Shown one piece after another: positions 1 to 8,158 of a stretch of DNA of 64,000 bases (positions are counted from its first letter, which is position 1; each line of letters opens with the position of its first letter). The notes beneath the pieces are model-generated. The model did not search any database, was not told the origin of the DNA, and worked only from the letters and a program-made list of their open reading frames with translations. Origin of the DNA: Chryseobacterium sp. JAH (GTDB taxonomy: Bacteria; Bacteroidota; Bacteroidia; Flavobacteriales; Weeksellaceae); contig NZ_LMAH01000002.1 in the NCBI RefSeq assembly GCF_001507335.1, forward strand, positions 558,001-622,000. The letters are read 5' to 3'. The translations under genes were made by a program, and so were the position numbers.

Positions 1-36
1 GAAATTGGGAATGTAATTAAGAAGATTTTTAAGTAG
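1..36 (+). CDS. Possible C-terminal end of an upstream gene (partial)
   Basis: Frame 1 is open from the first base to a TAG stop at 34-36 and encodes 11 residues (EIGNVIKKIFK). It could be the tail of a gene that starts outside the window, but 11 open codons can occur by chance. The 56 bases after it are AT-rich and lead to the next gene. Confidence 0.25.
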   Translation, partial: EIGNVIKKIFK

Positions 37-92
37 ATAAATTCGATTATTTTTTTTAGATTTAATCTACAAAAAAATTACATCACCTCGAT

Positions 93-911
93 ATGAAAAA
101 ATTATTTCTATTACCTTTTTTTCTTTGTTCCATTTTTATGTTCGCTCAGGACAAAACGTTTTCTGATTTGGAAATCAAACAGAAATTAGATTCCGTAAAA
201 ACTGAAGGAAACCTGCTGTTTACATTAGAAAACGCTGCGTGGCATTCTTCAGATCTTTTGAGAGAAAATAATAAAGTTCAAAATATTGCTGGTCAATATT
301 TAACGTATAAAACAAATGATTCTGTAAAAGCGGTATTTTTAAACAAAGCCCAAAATAAAATTGTGGCAGAATATGTTTTTAAAAATGATAATAAAAAGCC
401 TATAAAAACAAACTTAAATGAGAGAAACCTCAATGGTTTGGAGATCGATTTAAAAAATGTTCGTTCAAAAATAATAGAACAGCTCGCAGATCCGAAATAT
501 GAAGTTGGAAGTTATGATGGTTTTAATTTGAATGTCATCATCATTCCTGCTGACCAGGTAAAATTCAAAACTTATCTGATCAGCGGTACTTCATCTAATG
601 GAGTAATCCCGTTTGGGAATGATTACCTGTTTATCTCTGACAAAAACGGTGTCATTCTTGAACACCACAAATTTCATTCGCGACTGATTCCTACTCAGAA
701 TCCTCCCGGCGGCGGAACAATTACGATGGCTACTCATAGCCACTTGAGAACAAATCCTTTTATTTCTGCGACAGACATTTGTACCTTTCGACTGTATGCT
801 CCATTCTTTCCAGGTTTGAAAGAATTTTCGGTCTACTCTCCTGCTTTAAGTAAGTATATGATTTATAATCTTGAGAAAAACGCCATTACTACAGAAAAAA
901 ACATTAATTGA
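93..911 (+). CDS. Exported protein of unknown function
   Basis: A 272-residue protein with a Sec signal peptide (basic MKK, hydrophobic stretch, then FAQ, cleavage near residue 19). I do not recognise the family. The C-terminal half has a His-rich segment (EHHKFHSR, then THSHLR) and a PPGGGTIT loop near residue 205, which could form a metal site, but no known catalytic signature is evident. It ends 6 bases before the next gene on the same strand, so the two are probably co-transcribed. It likely acts in the periplasm or at the outer membrane. Confidence 0.8.
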   Translation: MKKLFLLPFFLCSIFMFAQDKTFSDLEIKQKLDSVKTEGNLLFTLENAAWHSSDLLRENNKVQNIAGQYLTYKTNDSVKAVFLNKAQNKIVAEYVFKNDNKKPIKTNLNERNLNGLEIDLKNVRSKIIEQLADPKYEVGSYDGFNLNVIIIPADQVKFKTYLISGTSSNGVIPFGNDYLFISDKNGVILEHHKFHSRLIPTQNPPGGGTITMATHSHLRTNPFISATDICTFRLYAPFFPGLKEFSVYSPALSKYMIYNLEKNAITTEKNIN

Positions 912-917
912 TTTGTA

Positions 918-1604
918 ATGAAACAATTTCCATCGTCAAAGCCCAAACGAAGTATTTTAAAAATTGTAGGACTATCCCTTTTATTGATCATCGTTTTTTT
1001 AGCAGTCAGCAATTTTATTGAGGTTAAAAAAAATGAAACGTTGCTGTATAAAATTCAGCAATATCTAACCTACAGCAAAGAAGACTGGGAAAATTATAAA
1101 CAGAATCAAAAACTCCTAGATGAAAACCCTGCAATCGCTTCCTCAACAGACACAGTAGATGTTGCAAGCAGTGCAGATTTTTATTCTTACGATACTACAA
1201 GAATGACTGAAGCGGTGAAAAGAGAAGAGCTTAAACTCATTAAAAATGCAAATTTTGATCAGCTTAAAAAAGCAGAAAATCCCCCAAAAGATAACGATGC
1301 ACAGGCTGCATTAATCAGGTTTACGCAGGGAAGATTAACTGATGTCATCATCAATCAGAAGCTCGACATCAAAATTGGAAAATGCTATGAAAACAAGAAC
1401 ACAGAAGGTAATTTCCGTTGTGTGAGCTGTATGATTATGTTGTACAATCGTGACACAAAAACCTGGCAGGAAGCACCCAACGGGGAAAATTTCATGCAAA
1501 ATGCCTACGATTTTTATCAGGCTTCAGAAAATGATATTTGGGATACCAAAGATCTGTCGATGAGAATTCCGTATGATTATGAGTTTTTTAGGAAGTATGA
1601 GTGA
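918..1604 (+). CDS. Membrane-anchored protein of unknown function
   Basis: A 228-residue protein with one N-terminal transmembrane segment (about residues 14-32) after a basic start (KPKRS), so the rest probably faces the periplasm. The C-terminal part has a CVSC pair near residue 168, inside a segment reading like a beta-rich domain. Family not recognised. It directly follows the exported protein at 93-911 and precedes another exported protein, so this is a small cluster of cell-envelope unknowns. Confidence 0.75.
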   Translation: MKQFPSSKPKRSILKIVGLSLLLIIVFLAVSNFIEVKKNETLLYKIQQYLTYSKEDWENYKQNQKLLDENPAIASSTDTVDVASSADFYSYDTTRMTEAVKREELKLIKNANFDQLKKAENPPKDNDAQAALIRFTQGRLTDVIINQKLDIKIGKCYENKNTEGNFRCVSCMIMLYNRDTKTWQEAPNGENFMQNAYDFYQASENDIWDTKDLSMRIPYDYEFFRKYE

Positions 1605-1649
1605 TCGAATGATTTTTTTAAATTTGAAACATTGACTTAAAAAACTTCC

Positions 1650-2237
1650 ATGAACAAAATTTTTGCTTTAATCTTAACTTTATTGGTTGCATGCACTGAC
1701 AAAAAACAAAGTAATAATGTGAATGACACTGAAACCAATCAAAAAACAAACATAAATAATGAAATTCCCAAAATAAAATACGGTAATAAGTTTTTCCAAT
1801 ATGATGCAATAGATTATTATCATCTTGAAAAAGAAAATAAGTCTGTAAAATCTCTATTTGAAAACAAAAAAAAATCGAAAATTGACAGATTAAAGTTCGA
1901 AGTAATTGTGAATGAAACTCCTGATAATCTTCAAGATCAAGACTTTCTAATTTACATGGATGAGATTGGTTACTCAAAAAAGAAAATTGACTCAGCAAAA
2001 TTTGAAGCGCTTAATAAAATTTTTATTGAAAAACCATACGAAGATGGTACCGCTAGAGCCTGTATTCCCGTTTATCGAGATATTCTAATTTTTAAAAATA
2101 ATGATGAAATAACTGGTATGATGAAAATTTGTTTTAATTGTCATCAATATCGTATTTTAGGAACAAAAGCAAATACTGATAACTTTGGATCCGATGGTGA
2201 TTATTTACAACTTTGGAATATTTTAAGTAAAGATTAA
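1650..2237 (+). CDS. Putative lipoprotein of unknown function
   Basis: A 195-residue protein with a lipoprotein signal: a hydrophobic stretch ending in LLVAC, lipidated Cys at residue 15, followed by charged residues. The C-terminal third has a conserved-looking block, CIPVYRD, an FKN strand, then KICFNCHQ. I associate this kind of paired-Cys block with unnamed Bacteroidota lipoproteins, from memory and without a family name. It lies 45 bases after the preceding gene and 11 before the next. Confidence 0.8.
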   Translation: MNKIFALILTLLVACTDKKQSNNVNDTETNQKTNINNEIPKIKYGNKFFQYDAIDYYHLEKENKSVKSLFENKKKSKIDRLKFEVIVNETPDNLQDQDFLIYMDEIGYSKKKIDSAKFEALNKIFIEKPYEDGTARACIPVYRDILIFKNNDEITGMMKICFNCHQYRILGTKANTDNFGSDGDYLQLWNILSKD

Positions 2238-2248
2238 ATTTAAAACTC

Positions 2249-2608
2249 ATGAAAAAAGCACTCATCATCTCCATCTCAATTATCATTCTCATTATTTTAT
2301 CGATAATAGTTTATTGGAATCTCCCAATAGAAGTTACCAGAAAATCTGATATCAAATTTGGAAATGAATTGATTGAAAAAATTGAAAATTACAAGAAAAG
2401 CAATGGAAAACTTCCTGAAACAAATGATTGGCAGACTTTAGAAAAATTAGGATTTAAAAAAGATGAATCTGCAAATCCTACATACACATCTGAACCAAAC
2501 GGAAATTATGAATTAGTGTATATCGATGGTTTCGATGGACCTTATTTACTTTGGAATTCACAAGAAAAGAAATGGACCATTGATTTTCCTAAAATAGTAT
2601 TAAAATAA
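2249..2608 (+). CDS. Small membrane-anchored protein of unknown function
   Basis: A 119-residue protein with one N-terminal transmembrane helix (about residues 5-24) and a soluble domain of about 90 residues. That domain (ELIEKIENYKKSNGKLP, then W-x-L-x-K-LGF, and a terminal WTIDFP) resembles the short pseudopilin-like or type II secretion-like globular domains seen in stand-alone Bacteroidota proteins, but I cannot name a family. It is the last gene of the 93-2608 cluster and is followed at once by a terminator hairpin. Confidence 0.75.
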   Translation: MKKALIISISIIILIILSIIVYWNLPIEVTRKSDIKFGNELIEKIENYKKSNGKLPETNDWQTLEKLGFKKDESANPTYTSEPNGNYELVYIDGFDGPYLLWNSQEKKWTIDFPKIVLK

Positions 2609-2610
2609 GA

Positions 2611-2637
2611 AAAGACTGCTTTAGGGCAGTCTTTCTC
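2611..2637. terminator. Bidirectional intrinsic terminator
   Basis: A 9-bp perfect stem, AAAGACTGC (2611-2619) and GCAGTCTTT (2626-2634), with a 6-base loop. It lies between two convergent genes. The minus side has the better T-run (TTTTCTTATTTT), so it probably ends transcripts from both sides. Confidence 0.8.
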
Positions 2638-2653
2638 AATATATTTTAAAATC

Positions 2654-3763
2654 TTAAGCAATTACTCTCACCATCGCTTTTACTTTCACCAATTTTTCCA
2701 TCAGCTCTTCTCTTGAATCCGCCAAAACATTGATGTGTCCCATTTTTCTACCGGGTTTAGTTTCCGTCTTTCCGTAAAGATGAACGTAGGTTTCAGGAAG
2801 TTTTAAGACTTCTTCCATCCCTTCGTAAATTACTCTTCCGGAATAGCCTTCTGCACCCACCAAATTCAACATTCCGCTATAAATAATGGCGTCGGTATCA
2901 GCTAAAGGTAAATTTTTCACCACGCGATACATTTGTTCAAACTGCGAATTGGCATTTCCTTCCTGACTTTGGTGTCCTGAATTGTGAAGTCTAGGAGCTG
3001 TTTCGTTTACCCAAACTTTTCCTTCTTTATCTAAAAACAGTTCAATCGCAAACAATCCCGGAGAATTGACAGCATTCAAAAATTTCTCGGTGATAGAATT
3101 AATCTGATTTTCAATTTCCTCACTTAAGAAAACCGGACAGATATTAAAATCAAGCAAATTCAATTTCGGGTCAGCAACCATTTCCGTTACGGGGAAAGTC
3201 TGTGTTTCTCCGTTTTCGTTTCTGGCTACAATGACAGAAAGTTCTTTATCAATATCAACAAGTTTTTCCAGAACAGAATCCTGAGTCCAGAGATTTTTCA
3301 TGTCTTCGTTGGTACGGATGACCTGTACACCTTTTCCGTCGTAACCGCCCGTATTCAGTTTTTGTACGAAAGGCAATGCGATTTTAATTTCATCTTCCGT
3401 TCCATCCATAATTTCAAATTCGGGACTTGGAATATTATGTTCTTTATAGAATTGCTTCTGAAGAATTTTCTGTTGAATCGTTTTAATAATAGAAGAATTT
3501 GGAACTACTTTTATTCCTTGATTTTCAAGTTCAGCCAAAGCATCTGCATTCACGTGTTCGATTTCAATCGTCAACACATCTTTATCTTTTCCAAAATCCA
3601 GAACGGTATCATAATCATTGAAACTTCCTTGTGTAAAATGCGAAATATTGTGACAAGGTGCATCTGAAGCAGGGTCTAAGGTATAAAATTCATCATCATA
3701 TTTTAAAGCTTCCTGAATCAACATTCTTCCTAGCTGTCCGCCACCTAAAATTCCTATTTTCAT
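2654..3763 (-). CDS. purK: 5-(carboxyamino)imidazole ribonucleotide synthase PurK
   Basis: A 369-residue ATP-grasp enzyme that carboxylates aminoimidazole ribonucleotide with bicarbonate and ATP to give N5-CAIR in purine synthesis, in the cytosol. The N-terminus has the PurK signature GILGGGQLGRM. The ATP-grasp core shows KLNTGGYDGKGVQVI near residue 140 and the metal-binding NETAPRLHNSGHQS near residue 255. The length is normal for the family. It is a single gene facing the 93-2608 cluster. No purE is adjacent in the window. Confidence 0.97.
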   Translation of the reverse strand: MKIGILGGGQLGRMLIQEALKYDDEFYTLDPASDAPCHNISHFTQGSFNDYDTVLDFGKDKDVLTIEIEHVNADALAELENQGIKVVPNSSIIKTIQQKILQKQFYKEHNIPSPEFEIMDGTEDEIKIALPFVQKLNTGGYDGKGVQVIRTNEDMKNLWTQDSVLEKLVDIDKELSVIVARNENGETQTFPVTEMVADPKLNLLDFNICPVFLSEEIENQINSITEKFLNAVNSPGLFAIELFLDKEGKVWVNETAPRLHNSGHQSQEGNANSQFEQMYRVVKNLPLADTDAIIYSGMLNLVGAEGYSGRVIYEGMEEVLKLPETYVHLYGKTETKPGRKMGHINVLADSREELMEKLVKVKAMVRVIA

Positions 3764-3812
3764 TTTTTATTTTTATTTACTATTATATTATTTTTTTAAA
3801 AAATTTTCGAAT

Positions 3813-3880
3813 TGTCATTCCTCTCTAAAATTAGTATTGAGATTCTTCATTCTGCTGCACTACATTAAGAACGACAACAC
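3813..3880. repeat. Degenerate copy of the TGTCATTCTGAA-type palindromic repeat
   Basis: The stretch begins TTGTCATTCC and contains TGAGATTCTTCA at 3838-3849, ending GAACGACA at about 3869-3876. Positions 3838-3876 match the right-hand repeat of the GIY-YIG element (59569-59607) at about 30 of 39 bases. It appears to be a solitary decayed copy between purK and the DUF1543 gene, with no nuclease gene. Confidence 0.55.
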
Positions 3881-3885
3881 AACAT

Positions 3886-4434
3886 TTAAATTTTATCAAT
3901 TTTCAAATACCCCAATCCTATTGGATTTTCCTGATTTTCCTCTTCAGATTTAGTTAAAATAATTGAATACTTTTCCTTCATTTTTTTAGGAAGGATATCA
4001 TTCACATTAAAAATATCATCAATATCAACTCCGTGCTTATCATCGATATGACTTACTGCACCTTCAAAACCCATTGTCTTATAAAACTCAGTTTGTTTGG
4101 CTTTTTTTACAATCTCTGCCATTGAAGTTCCGACCATCAAATGCTGCTCATGAAATTCTTCGAAATAACCTTTTTTATATCCGCCTAAATTGATAAAATA
4201 TAATTGATTTTCTGAAATACATTCTTCTTTCTCGACGATTTTCACATCAAAACCATCAGCAAATTTCACTTCCTGATAGCAGTCAAGATGAATTTTCCCT
4301 TCGGCTTCTTTCCAGAAATCTTTCATATCAGGAACCAAATCCTTGAGATTTTCTGCGATTCCAAAAAACACATCATGCTGCTCAATGTTTCTTCCCTTCG
4401 GAGTGGCACCAAGAATGACATAAAACAATTTCAT
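3886..4434 (-). CDS. DUF1543 domain-containing protein
   Basis: A 182-residue cytosolic protein starting KLFYVILGATPKGRNIEQHD, which I recognise as the DUF1543 opening (a Gly-x-x-P-x-x-R-x-x-E-x-H-D-like pattern). Two similar halves are visible, one around YFINLGGYKKG near residue 115 and one near the start, consistent with the duplicated small alpha/beta domain of this family. Function unknown. A candidate minus-strand -7 box TATTTTTG (4452-4459) sits 17 bases before the start. It is a single gene between purK and a divergent barrel gene. Confidence 0.85.
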   Translation of the reverse strand: MKLFYVILGATPKGRNIEQHDVFFGIAENLKDLVPDMKDFWKEAEGKIHLDCYQEVKFADGFDVKIVEKEECISENQLYFINLGGYKKGYFEEFHEQHLMVGTSMAEIVKKAKQTEFYKTMGFEGAVSHIDDKHGVDIDDIFNVNDILPKKMKEKYSIILTKSEEENQENPIGLGYLKIDKI

Positions 4435-4461
4435 TATGACTTTTATTTTTGCAAAAATACG

Positions 4462-4519
4462 GCAAAAAATAATCTTGAGTTAATGTTTACCCGAAAAGCG
4501 CAGTAGTTTTATATTTAAG
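4462..4519 (+). promoter_or_regulatory. Promoter-like segment, duplicated upstream of the TauE gene
   Basis: This 58-base stretch matches 5476-5533 at 45 of 58 positions, including an identical 15-base start and an identical AG-TTTTATATTT block. This copy has TATATTTA, so the final G of the TAnnTTTG box is lost. It lies 141 bases before the start of the barrel gene at 4661 and may be a weakened promoter. Confidence 0.45.
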
Positions 4520-4660
4520 ATTATTCAGAATCATCATTATTTTATTCATAACTGAATTTTAATCATTCTCATTCTGAAAATTGGTTTAAAGGAAAAAATA
4601 ATAAAAATTTCAAAAATTTTACTCCCGTTTTTGCGTTAGATGGAAAACTTGTTTATTACC

Positions 4661-5431
4661 ATGAAATTATCTTTTAAAACTGCTATTATTACTTTCTTTT
4701 TTTTAGCGGGAAGTTATTATGCTCAATCTGATTATTCTTTAGGAGTTACTGTGGGATCCGGTATGAACTTTTATAGAAACGATATCCCGACAGACAAGGG
4801 TCGCTTCAACCCAAACAAACCGATATCATTTTATTTTGGAGCCAAACTGGTGAAAAATTTAGACGAACGAAATAAATTATTCGCAGATCTGTTAGTTACA
4901 AGAAAAAAAATAGAATACGAATACAATCTCAATGAACCTGAAATTCCATTTAGCAATAAAGAAATCTTTGGGCAGAAATATGACTGTATTTCGCTCTTTG
5001 TAGGATACAGAAGGCTATTTCCGTGGAGAGAACATTTCATTTACGTTGAGGGTAGTGTAGGCGCAGACTATAATAATACTGTCATGAGCTACAACAAGGG
5101 AAATGGAGAATCACAGGATGGACTAACTGAAACAATTTATTATGAAAGTTATTATAAAACCAATCTGGGTGAAAAAAGCTACACCATCAGTTCAAATATA
5201 GGATTTGGTTTAAATTTCGGATGGAGAAATCAGTTTGACTTAGGAATATCCATGAATATACCTTTTCAAAAAATTCAGACAACTGAATCAAATTATCAAA
5301 ATACATGGAATTATAAAAATAAATACTACACACATCAATTGAAATATATTGGGAATATTTTTTACCCACGCTTAAAGCTTACATACTATGTTTTTAAGGA
5401 GTTTTACAGGATTAATTTAAATAAAAACTGA
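4661..5431 (+). CDS. Outer-membrane beta-barrel protein
   Basis: A 256-residue protein with a signal peptide (KLSFKTAIITFFFLAG, cleavage after YYAQ). The mature part is a run of alternating aromatic/polar strands typical of a porin-like or OmpW-like barrel (SYYAQSDYSLGVTVGSG; LFVGYRRLFPW; YVEGSVGADY; YPRLKLTYYVF). The ATG at 4661 is preferred to the one 21 bases upstream because it opens directly on the signal peptide. No specific transport substrate can be read. The gene stands alone, with the next gene 104 bases downstream. Confidence 0.8.
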   Translation: MKLSFKTAIITFFFLAGSYYAQSDYSLGVTVGSGMNFYRNDIPTDKGRFNPNKPISFYFGAKLVKNLDERNKLFADLLVTRKKIEYEYNLNEPEIPFSNKEIFGQKYDCISLFVGYRRLFPWREHFIYVEGSVGADYNNTVMSYNKGNGESQDGLTETIYYESYYKTNLGEKSYTISSNIGFGLNFGWRNQFDLGISMNIPFQKIQTTESNYQNTWNYKNKYYTHQLKYIGNIFYPRLKLTYYVFKEFYRINLNKN

Positions 5432-5475
5432 TAAAATAAACAGTGCAATACGAGATTATAATCTCATGAAATTAA

Positions 5476-5533
5476 GCAAAAAATAATCTTTCACTAAAGT
5501 TTGCCCAAAAACCCCAATAGTTTTATATTTGTA
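5476..5533 (+). promoter_or_regulatory. Promoter of the TauE/DUF1634 operon
   Basis: TTTG at 5500-5503, a 20-base spacer and a perfect TAnnTTTG box, TATATTTG, at 5524-5531 match the Bacteroidota housekeeping consensus. Only four bases (TAAC) separate the box from the ATG at 5536, so the mRNA would start at or very near the start codon. The surrounding 58 bases are a diverged duplicate of 4462-4519. Confidence 0.75.
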
Positions 5534-5535
5534 AC

Positions 5536-6366
5536 ATGTCAGAAATCATTATTCTCTTTCTTGGCGCTATCTCAGCAGGTCTTTTAGGTTCACTTACAGG
5601 TTTGGGCGGAGGAGTTATCATCATCCCTTTACTTACGCTGGGTTTTGGCGTTCCGATGCATTATGCAATTGGTGCTTCACTGATTTCGGTTATCGGAACT
5701 TCTTCTGGAGCAGCTGTCGCTTTTGTGAAAGAAGGCTTTACAAATATGCGAATCGGAATGTTTTTGGAGATTGCAACAACGGCCGGTGCAATAGTCGGAG
5801 CCTTAGTTTCAGGAATGCTTAATCCCAACACAATCGGAATTATTTTCGCAAGTATTTTACTCCTTACTGTTGTATTAAATCTTAAAGGAAAACCCGACCA
5901 CCAGGAATCACTTATTAAAGGCAGCTTGGAGGATAAACTTAAATTATACGGAACTTTTCCAGATAAAGGTATTATGAAAAGCTACGCTGCTAGAAATACA
6001 ATTCCTGGATTTTTTATGATGATGTTTGCAGGTGCCATGTCTGGTCTTTTAGGCATCGGGTCTGGTGCTTTGAAGGTTTTAGCCATGGATAATATGATGA
6101 GACTGCCTTTCAAAGTTTCTACAACGACAAGCAACTTTATGATTGGCGTAACGGCGGTTGCGAGTTCATTAATTTATTTTCAGAGAGGTGAAATTATCCC
6201 CGTGATTGTGGCTCCCGTTTTGGTGGGCGTTGTGGTGGGAAGTTTCATCGGATCAAAAACTTTAATGGTTTCTAAAACGAAAAAGCTGAAGACATTTTTC
6301 GCTATCGTTATTACGATTCTCTCCATTTATATGATGTATAACGGAATTAGAAGCAATTTTTCATGA
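5536..6366 (+). CDS. TauE/SafE family anion exporter
   Basis: A 276-residue integral membrane protein with about eight hydrophobic helices. It shows the family's two Gly-rich repeats: GSLTGLGGGVIIIPLL near residue 18 and SGLLGIGSGALKVLAM near residue 168. The family moves sulfite, sulfoacetate or other small organosulfur anions across the inner membrane; the substrate here is not determined. Its stop overlaps the start of the DUF1634 gene by 4 bases, and this pairing is common in Bacteroidota, suggesting the two proteins work together. Confidence 0.92.
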   Translation: MSEIIILFLGAISAGLLGSLTGLGGGVIIIPLLTLGFGVPMHYAIGASLISVIGTSSGAAVAFVKEGFTNMRIGMFLEIATTAGAIVGALVSGMLNPNTIGIIFASILLLTVVLNLKGKPDHQESLIKGSLEDKLKLYGTFPDKGIMKSYAARNTIPGFFMMMFAGAMSGLLGIGSGALKVLAMDNMMRLPFKVSTTTSNFMIGVTAVASSLIYFQRGEIIPVIVAPVLVGVVVGSFIGSKTLMVSKTKKLKTFFAIVITILSIYMMYNGIRSNFS

Positions 6367-6746
6367 GAAAGAATTTCACTGATGTAGACTTGAACCGTTC
6401 CGTAGGAAATCTCCTTCGTTTAGGCGTTATTTTAGCGGTGATCACCTCGCTGATAGGTTTTGTTAAACTTTTCATGGAAGGCTTTAAAATGCCCCGGAAA
6501 TACAAGCTTCTTGATATGGGAACATCTTCAGAAAAAGTCTGGAGTCATTTCTGGGAAACGCTTTGCAAAGGTGAAGGGATGGCCATCATTCAATTAGGAA
6601 TTCTGATGCTTATTTTCACACCTTTAATGAGAATTATCTTTGCATTAATCGGTTATCTGAAAGAAAAAGATTACACGTATGTGATTATTTCTTCTATTGT
6701 TTTGGCGATTATGGCGGTGAGTTTCTTTACCGGGTATGCGCATTAA
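6363..6746 (+). CDS. DUF1634 domain membrane protein
   Basis: A 127-residue inner-membrane protein with three hydrophobic helices (about residues 17-36, 77-97 and 106-124). The opening DVDLNRSVGNLLRLGVILA and the GEGMAIIQLGILMLIFTPLMR block in the middle are typical of DUF1634. It starts inside the end of the TauE gene (4-base overlap), so translation is coupled. DUF1634 proteins usually sit beside TauE/SafE permeases and are likely an accessory subunit, which is inference from gene order. Confidence 0.88.
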   Translation: MRKNFTDVDLNRSVGNLLRLGVILAVITSLIGFVKLFMEGFKMPRKYKLLDMGTSSEKVWSHFWETLCKGEGMAIIQLGILMLIFTPLMRIIFALIGYLKEKDYTYVIISSIVLAIMAVSFFTGYAH

Positions 6747-7206
6747 ATTACTATATAAATCGGTTTCCTTCATATTTCTTTTTACAGCAAGTATAATATC
6801 TGCTCAAACTAAAAAAGAAATGGAGAAAATATTTAAGAATAGCATTAGTCAACCTAAAAAATCAAAAATTATTGTAGGTCAAAATTCTTGGAAGATCTGT
6901 GTAGATACTAGTAGTAATACAATCAATCTCTTTGAAACAAAGTTTGAGAAATATTCAGATTGTTGTAGATATGATGAATGGACTTTTTACAAGAAGAATA
7001 AGTTTATAAAAACCGAAGCTTATAGCTGTAAAGAACCACCTTACTCAAAAGTTACAACACAAGACGATTGGTATGAAATTGAATATGTGGAAACCGAAAA
7101 TTTAGTTCTTGTGATTAAAAGTGAAAAAAGAACTGACAAGTTTATAGTCAAAGAACTTCAAAAACGAAAAGATAACTTACATATTATTAAATTAGTTAAG
7201 ATATAG
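6736..7206 (+). CDS. Exported protein of unknown function
   Basis: A 156-residue protein with a signal peptide (RIKLLYKSVSFIFLFTA, cleavage after ISAQ). The mature domain is basic and has a CCRYDEWTFYKKNKF segment near residue 77 and another Cys near residue 96, so a periplasmic disulfide is possible. Family not recognised. It overlaps the DUF1634 gene by 11 bases but reads like an unrelated passenger rather than part of the transporter. Confidence 0.7.
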   Translation: MRIKLLYKSVSFIFLFTASIISAQTKKEMEKIFKNSISQPKKSKIIVGQNSWKICVDTSSNTINLFETKFEKYSDCCRYDEWTFYKKNKFIKTEAYSCKEPPYSKVTTQDDWYEIEYVETENLVLVIKSEKRTDKFIVKELQKRKDNLHIIKLVKI

Positions 7207-7209
7207 TTT

Positions 7210-7587
7210 TCATTCTTCATAAAACTCCAGCGGCAAACCATCAGGATCCCGTGTAAAGAAAAATTCTTTTCCGGTAAATTCATCAATGCGGATTTCTTCA
7301 CAGTTGACACCTTTACGAATTAATTCTTTCCTTTTTTCAGTTACATTTTCAACAGAAAAAGCCAAATGTCTTAAGCCACAAGATTCGGGTCTTGAGGGTC
7401 TTTCCGGTGGATTAGGAAATGAAAATAATTCAATCACGTAATGTTCTCCGATGGCTAAATCCAATTTGTAGGACTGTCTTTCTTTACGGTACACTTCACG
7501 GATCATGTTTAAGCCTAAAATTTCAATGTAAAACTTTTTTGAGACTTCGTAATCAGAACAGATAATGGCGATATGATGTATTTTCAC
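7210..7587 (-). CDS. VOC family protein, YaeR/GloA2-like
   Basis: A 125-residue glyoxalase-fold protein very close in pattern to E. coli YaeR: KIHHIAIICSDYEVSKKFY at the start, YVIELFSFPNPPERPSRPE in the middle, then CGLRHLAFSV and DPDGLPLEFYEE. The candidate metal ligands of the fold (His near residue 5, Glu in VIELF, His in LRHLAF, Glu in LPLEF) are all present. The exact reaction of this subgroup is not settled. Translation starts at GTG. It is followed closely on the same strand by nothing else, and lies 6 bases from the NTF2-like gene upstream. Confidence 0.9.
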   Translation of the reverse strand: MKIHHIAIICSDYEVSKKFYIEILGLNMIREVYRKERQSYKLDLAIGEHYVIELFSFPNPPERPSRPESCGLRHLAFSVENVTEKRKELIRKGVNCEEIRIDEFTGKEFFFTRDPDGLPLEFYEE

Positions 7588-7593
7588 TTTTAA

Positions 7594-8031
7594 TTATTTA
7601 TTACAATTTGTTCTTCTTGTATCGATTAAATATTGAATTTTCCAAATATTATTCTGTTTGACCAATTGGAAACTATTGGCTCCGCAATGCGAAAACTTTC
7701 CTTTAAAGTAAAACTCATAAGGTGTGAAAACACTTGCTAAACTTCCATCAATGTGAACGGCTTCAAACTTAATCCTTTCGTCTGCATCATTCTTGGATAA
7801 CTTTGAAATTGAATCTACAAAGTCTTGAACTTTATCTGTTTTCACAGTATTGTTTTTTGTGATCGTTTGCAAAATTGCTGCGTCAGCAAAAACAGATTTA
7901 ATTATTGTAGTATCTGCACTCTTCATTCCTACAAAAAGCCTTTCTACAGTTTCTTTCACAGCATTTTGATCTGTATTCTGAGCGAAGCAAAACGAACTTA
8001 AAAACATCAAAACGGCAAATAATTTTCTCAT
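7594..8031 (-). CDS. Exported NTF2-like / SnoaL-like protein
   Basis: A 145-residue protein with a clear signal peptide (RKLFAVLMFLSSFCFAQ). The mature region follows the NTF2-like pattern: a helix (AVKETVERLFVGMKSADT), then F-AD-A-IL, and finally strands (VFTPYEFYFKGKFSHCGANSFQLV, then IWKIQYLIDTRR) seen in putative lumazine-binding or SnoaL-like families. The ligand or reaction is unknown. It is probably co-transcribed with the VOC gene 6 bases downstream. Confidence 0.82.
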   Translation of the reverse strand: MRKLFAVLMFLSSFCFAQNTDQNAVKETVERLFVGMKSADTTIIKSVFADAAILQTITKNNTVKTDKVQDFVDSISKLSKNDADERIKFEAVHIDGSLASVFTPYEFYFKGKFSHCGANSFQLVKQNNIWKIQYLIDTRRTNCNK

Positions 8032-8158
8032 GACTTTAGTTTTAAACCCTAAAATTAAAAAATATATGATTCAACGCAGAATAATTAACAAAATTTAAAT
8101 AAATCTGGCACGAAATTACCTTAAAATAACTTACTTTTATTCGTTTATTTTAAGAAAT

